From: CAVQCA01 sp963710815
GTDB taxonomy: Bacteria; Pseudomonadota; Gammaproteobacteria; UBA9214
Direction: 5' to 3'
Assembly (NCBI GenBank): GCA_963710815.1
Contig: CAVQCA010000033.1
Span: 1 to 64,000 of the forward strand
DNA: 64,000 nt
Each line of letters begins with the position of its first letter. Positions within the stretch are counted from its first letter, which is position 1. The position numbers were made by a program, and so were the translations under genes. Positions 61,836 to 64,000 of this stretch are shown here, piece after piece. The notes under the pieces were generated by a model. The model ran no database searches. It worked only from the letters and a program-made list of their open reading frames with translations, and was not told the origin of the DNA.

Positions 61836-62585
61836 ATGAGCCAGTGGGCCGAGGGCTGTGTCGTCAATCTCCGCCAGTGGACGGAGGAACTCTACTCATT
61901 GCAGGTGAAGGCCGATATCGCCCCCTTCACCGCCGGGCAATTCACCCGTATCGCCCGGAAGATCAACGGCGAGATCATCGCACGTCCCTATTCGTTTGTG
62001 AATGCGCCGGACGATCCCCTGCTGGAGTTTTACTTTATCACGGTGCCCATGGGTCCCCTGACGCATGAGCTGATAAACCTCAAACCCGGTGATGATATCC
62101 TCGTCGCACAACGCGCCGCCGGCTTTTTTGTCCTCAAGGAGCTGCCGGATGCCGAGTGTCTGTGGATGCTGGCCACCGGCACCGCGATCGGTCCGTTTCT
62201 CTCGATCCTCGGCACCCGCGAGGTATGGGATCGCTTCAGGCATATCGTCCTGGTCCACTCGGTCCGCCTGGCCAGGGAATTGACCTACCAGGACACCCTC
62301 CGGCATGTGCTCGCAGGACATCCCGACCAGCTGCAGGTAATCCCCATGGTGACCCGCGAAACGGTCGATTACGCACTCGGCGGTCGCGTCACCCGGGCCA
62401 TCGAGGACGGCCGTCTCGAGGCGCGCACCGGCCTGTCACTGAATGCCGATACCTCGCAGGTCATGATCTGCGGCAACCCGGCCATGGTGCACGACACCAC
62501 GCACCTTCTGGAGGCGCGGGGACTCAGGAAGAATCGCCGCCGCGAACCCGGCCACATCACTACCGAACTGTACTGGAAGGAGTAG
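61836..62585 (+). CDS. fpr: Ferredoxin/flavodoxin-NADP reductase
   Basis: A 249-residue FAD-containing reductase of the Fpr type. FAD-binding ARPYSFVNAP (RxYS) is near residue 50 and GPLTHELINLKPGD follows. The NADP-binding domain has MLATGTAIGPFLSIL and QVMICGNPAMV, and the C-terminus ends in the typical GHITTELYWKE. It exchanges electrons between NADPH and ferredoxin or flavodoxin. The 3' end overlaps the convergent gene by 26 bases. The start ATG follows an upstream region without a strong ribosome site. Confidence 0.93.
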   Translation: MSQWAEGCVVNLRQWTEELYSLQVKADIAPFTAGQFTRIARKINGEIIARPYSFVNAPDDPLLEFYFITVPMGPLTHELINLKPGDDILVAQRAAGFFVLKELPDAECLWMLATGTAIGPFLSILGTREVWDRFRHIVLVHSVRLARELTYQDTLRHVLAGHPDQLQVIPMVTRETVDYALGGRVTRAIEDGRLEARTGLSLNADTSQVMICGNPAMVHDTTHLLEARGLRKNRRREPGHITTELYWKE

Positions 62586-63489
62586 TCGCAGCAGGAAATA
62601 CGTGGAGGAATTCCAGCAACATGCTGGTGGCATGCGGATCGGGTGGACAGCCCGGGCGGTCGAAGCAGCAGATGCTGCCATTCGACCTGATACGTGAGCG
62701 GAGATAGGCGACATAGCGGCTTTCCCCGGGTATTTTCACGTCCATCTTCTTCAGCATGAGAAGCCCCTGCATCAGGCCGTCGATAAATCCCGCCTGTCGA
62801 AGCCAGGGCAGACTGTTGATGAGATAATCCTGCCCGAGCTGGATTGCGAGCGGGTCTCCACCGCAGGCATGGAGTGCGAAGACGGCATGGGTGGTGGTAT
62901 AGAAGTGGGTCATCCCGTGACCGGCGCCAAAGCTGCCGTCCGGCAGCTGCAATGCCTCGATTGATTTCATCGCCCGGGTGAGCCGTTTCTGTGGCACGGG
63001 GTCGGCGAAGTAGCACAGGGCGTACAGGGCGGAAGCCCTGTCGAGCAGGTTGACCTCCTCCAGGCAGCCCTGAATACGGGAGCTGAGCGTGGTCGGATCG
63101 AGTTCCATCCCGGCCATGTTGAGAAAACCCTCGATCACACGCAGGTTGATCACCTCGTCACAACCCAGCGTCGCCGGGTCCAGTGATCGTACCCGCCCGG
63201 CAAGCTCGCCGAGTACCCGACGGGTATCGGTTTGTTCGGCCACGTCCCTGACGTTGACCAACCCGAAAAGCATCGAGGCGATCTCGTCCAGCTTCAGGGG
63301 TGACGAGAGAGACGCATGCAAGCGATCGAGCACCCAGTGACGGGTGGCGTCGTCTTGCCTTGCAGCCGGTATGGCGGTGGCGCTGACCAGCAGGCTGGCA
63401 AGGATCACGAAGCGGATCTTCTCCGCCAGGCGCCGGCCGCACAACCTGCCTTCATTCGGGAAACTCACCGGGACACCGGGTTTCGGCAA
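62560..63489 (-). CDS. Alpha/alpha-toroid-like protein, possibly exported
   Basis: A 309-residue protein with a hydrophobic segment near the N-terminus (FVILASLLVSATAIPA, about residues 27-43) that may be a signal peptide if the true start is later than 63489. The rest is helical with prenyltransferase/squalene-cyclase-like repeats: SIEALQLPDGSFGAGHGMTH (QxxDGSF-type) and RSNGSICCFDRPGC. Such repeats build alpha/alpha toroids; no enzyme activity can be named. It follows the FIST gene by 32 bases on the same strand. Confidence 0.6.
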   Translation of the reverse strand: MPKPGVPVSFPNEGRLCGRRLAEKIRFVILASLLVSATAIPAARQDDATRHWVLDRLHASLSSPLKLDEIASMLFGLVNVRDVAEQTDTRRVLGELAGRVRSLDPATLGCDEVINLRVIEGFLNMAGMELDPTTLSSRIQGCLEEVNLLDRASALYALCYFADPVPQKRLTRAMKSIEALQLPDGSFGAGHGMTHFYTTTHAVFALHACGGDPLAIQLGQDYLINSLPWLRQAGFIDGLMQGLLMLKKMDVKIPGESRYVAYLRSRIRSNGSICCFDRPGCPPDPHATSMLLEFLHVFPAATTPSSTVR

Positions 63490-63520
63490 GCGGGCGGAAC
63501 CGGGTGCTGGCAGGGCATTG

Positions 63521-64000
63521 TCAGAGAAACAGGGTCAACACACCGGTATAGCCATACAGGCGATTATGAGAGATCTCGCCATTGGCGAAGAATCCCACCA
63601 GCGGAAACTCACCCAGTTCATCCCGAATCATCTGCAATTCCTCGGAATTGCCGCCGAACTGGTTGCGTCCGCGTCCCAGGCAGGTGAAATACACCCCGCC
63701 GCGGATGGTGCCCCGGGCGCGTTTGCCCAGATCGCGCAGCATGCGCAGCATGTCCTCGCGCGCGCTGTCGCCGTCACGACGGCAGAACATAACGGGATCG
63801 CCCTCCTCCACCAGGTCGCCGATCGCCACGAGCTTCTGACCGGGATCGATCCCGACCAGGTTGCGCACCAGGTAATCGCCGGTATCCGAGCCGGGGACGG
63901 GCAGACCGGCAAAGATATAGCCGGCAACCCGTGTCAGGTCGCGCGCGAGCACTTCCCCGATGTCTTCGCGGAATACGTCCAGCGCCGGCAGGCCATCGAG
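63521..64000 (-). CDS. FIST domain protein, 5' end beyond the window
   Basis: The C-terminal 159 residues of a FIST (F-box and intracellular signal transduction) protein. It shows the FIST_C pattern RGGVYFTCLGRGRNQFGGNS and FPLVGFFANGEISHNRLYGY then TGVLTLFL at the end. FIST proteins are thought to be sensory, possibly binding small ligands such as amino acids. The frame is open to the window edge. It is upstream of the toroid-like gene and may share its transcript. Confidence 0.88.
   Translation of the reverse strand, partial: LDGLPALDVFREDIGEVLARDLTRVAGYIFAGLPVPGSDTGDYLVRNLVGIDPGQKLVAIGDLVEEGDPVMFCRRDGDSAREDMLRMLRDLGKRARGTIRGGVYFTCLGRGRNQFGGNSEELQMIRDELGEFPLVGFFANGEISHNRLYGYTGVLTLFL

Overview
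The window looks like chromosomal DNA of a gammaproteobacterium, most plausibly a Chromatiales/Ectothiorhodospiraceae-like or related environmental lineage. The reasons are the order uvrY...uvrC-pgsA-tRNA-Gly (the arrangement known from gammaproteobacteria), Fpr, RNase D and YadGH of gammaproteobacterial type, and a Thivi_2564-type mini membrane protein. This placement is inference. The core is fairly GC-rich. Several insertions (GH15 pair, the 45-49 kb island) are visibly more AT-rich.

Layout. 0-19 kb is an accessory patchwork: two convergent CRP-like regulators, an IS200-type element, DUF2254 and DUF1840 genes, a scrambled relic of an N-type ATPase beta gene joined to a frameshifted hemolysin III gene, a GH15 glucoamylase-like gene, a DUF318 permease with a periplasmic neighbour, an integron-type attC site next to an HPF-like gene, dinB, DUF429, dodecin, a CDF transporter and a GST. 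20-37.6 kb is an alpha-glucan/trehalose region: DUF5752, a TreT-like glycosyltransferase, treZ, a giant MalQ-TreY fusion, a frameshifted GH57 gene and glgB. Together these could branch and debranch glycogen and convert its ends to trehalose; no glycogen synthase or GlgX is in the window. Inside this region lie CreA and IS5 fragments, a chimeric integrase, tRNA-Cys and an MFS transporter. A degenerate tRNA-Gly copy beside tRNA-Cys, with the intact tRNA-Gly about 5.4 kb away, suggests that a Gly-Cys tRNA operon was split by an insertion carrying the MFS, glgB and VIT genes.

39-44.7 kb is housekeeping DNA on the minus strand: uvrY, a thioredoxin-NHL protein, a family-5 uracil-DNA glycosylase, uvrC, pgsA and tRNA-Gly. 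44.8-51.5 kb has the marks of an island at the 3' end of tRNA-Ser(TGA): repeats of the tRNA end, an integrase stub, a 5'-truncated SIR2-like gene with a HEPN-like partner, a Tat-signal His-rich mini protein, an IS21 helper remnant, DUF4238 and a SagB-type oxidoreductase.

51.6-64 kb is again core-like: YccA, SseB, an MrtJ-like intramembrane protease, then a tight minus-strand operon of a CCAEP-tail radical SAM protein, a glycerophosphodiester phosphodiesterase, a short GlpD-like oxidase and a GlpK-like FGGY kinase. It continues with RNase D, the YadGH ABC exporter, Fpr, a toroid-fold-like protein and a FIST protein cut by the window edge. The radical SAM/glycerol operon and the tRNA-Ser island are the best places to look for something undescribed.
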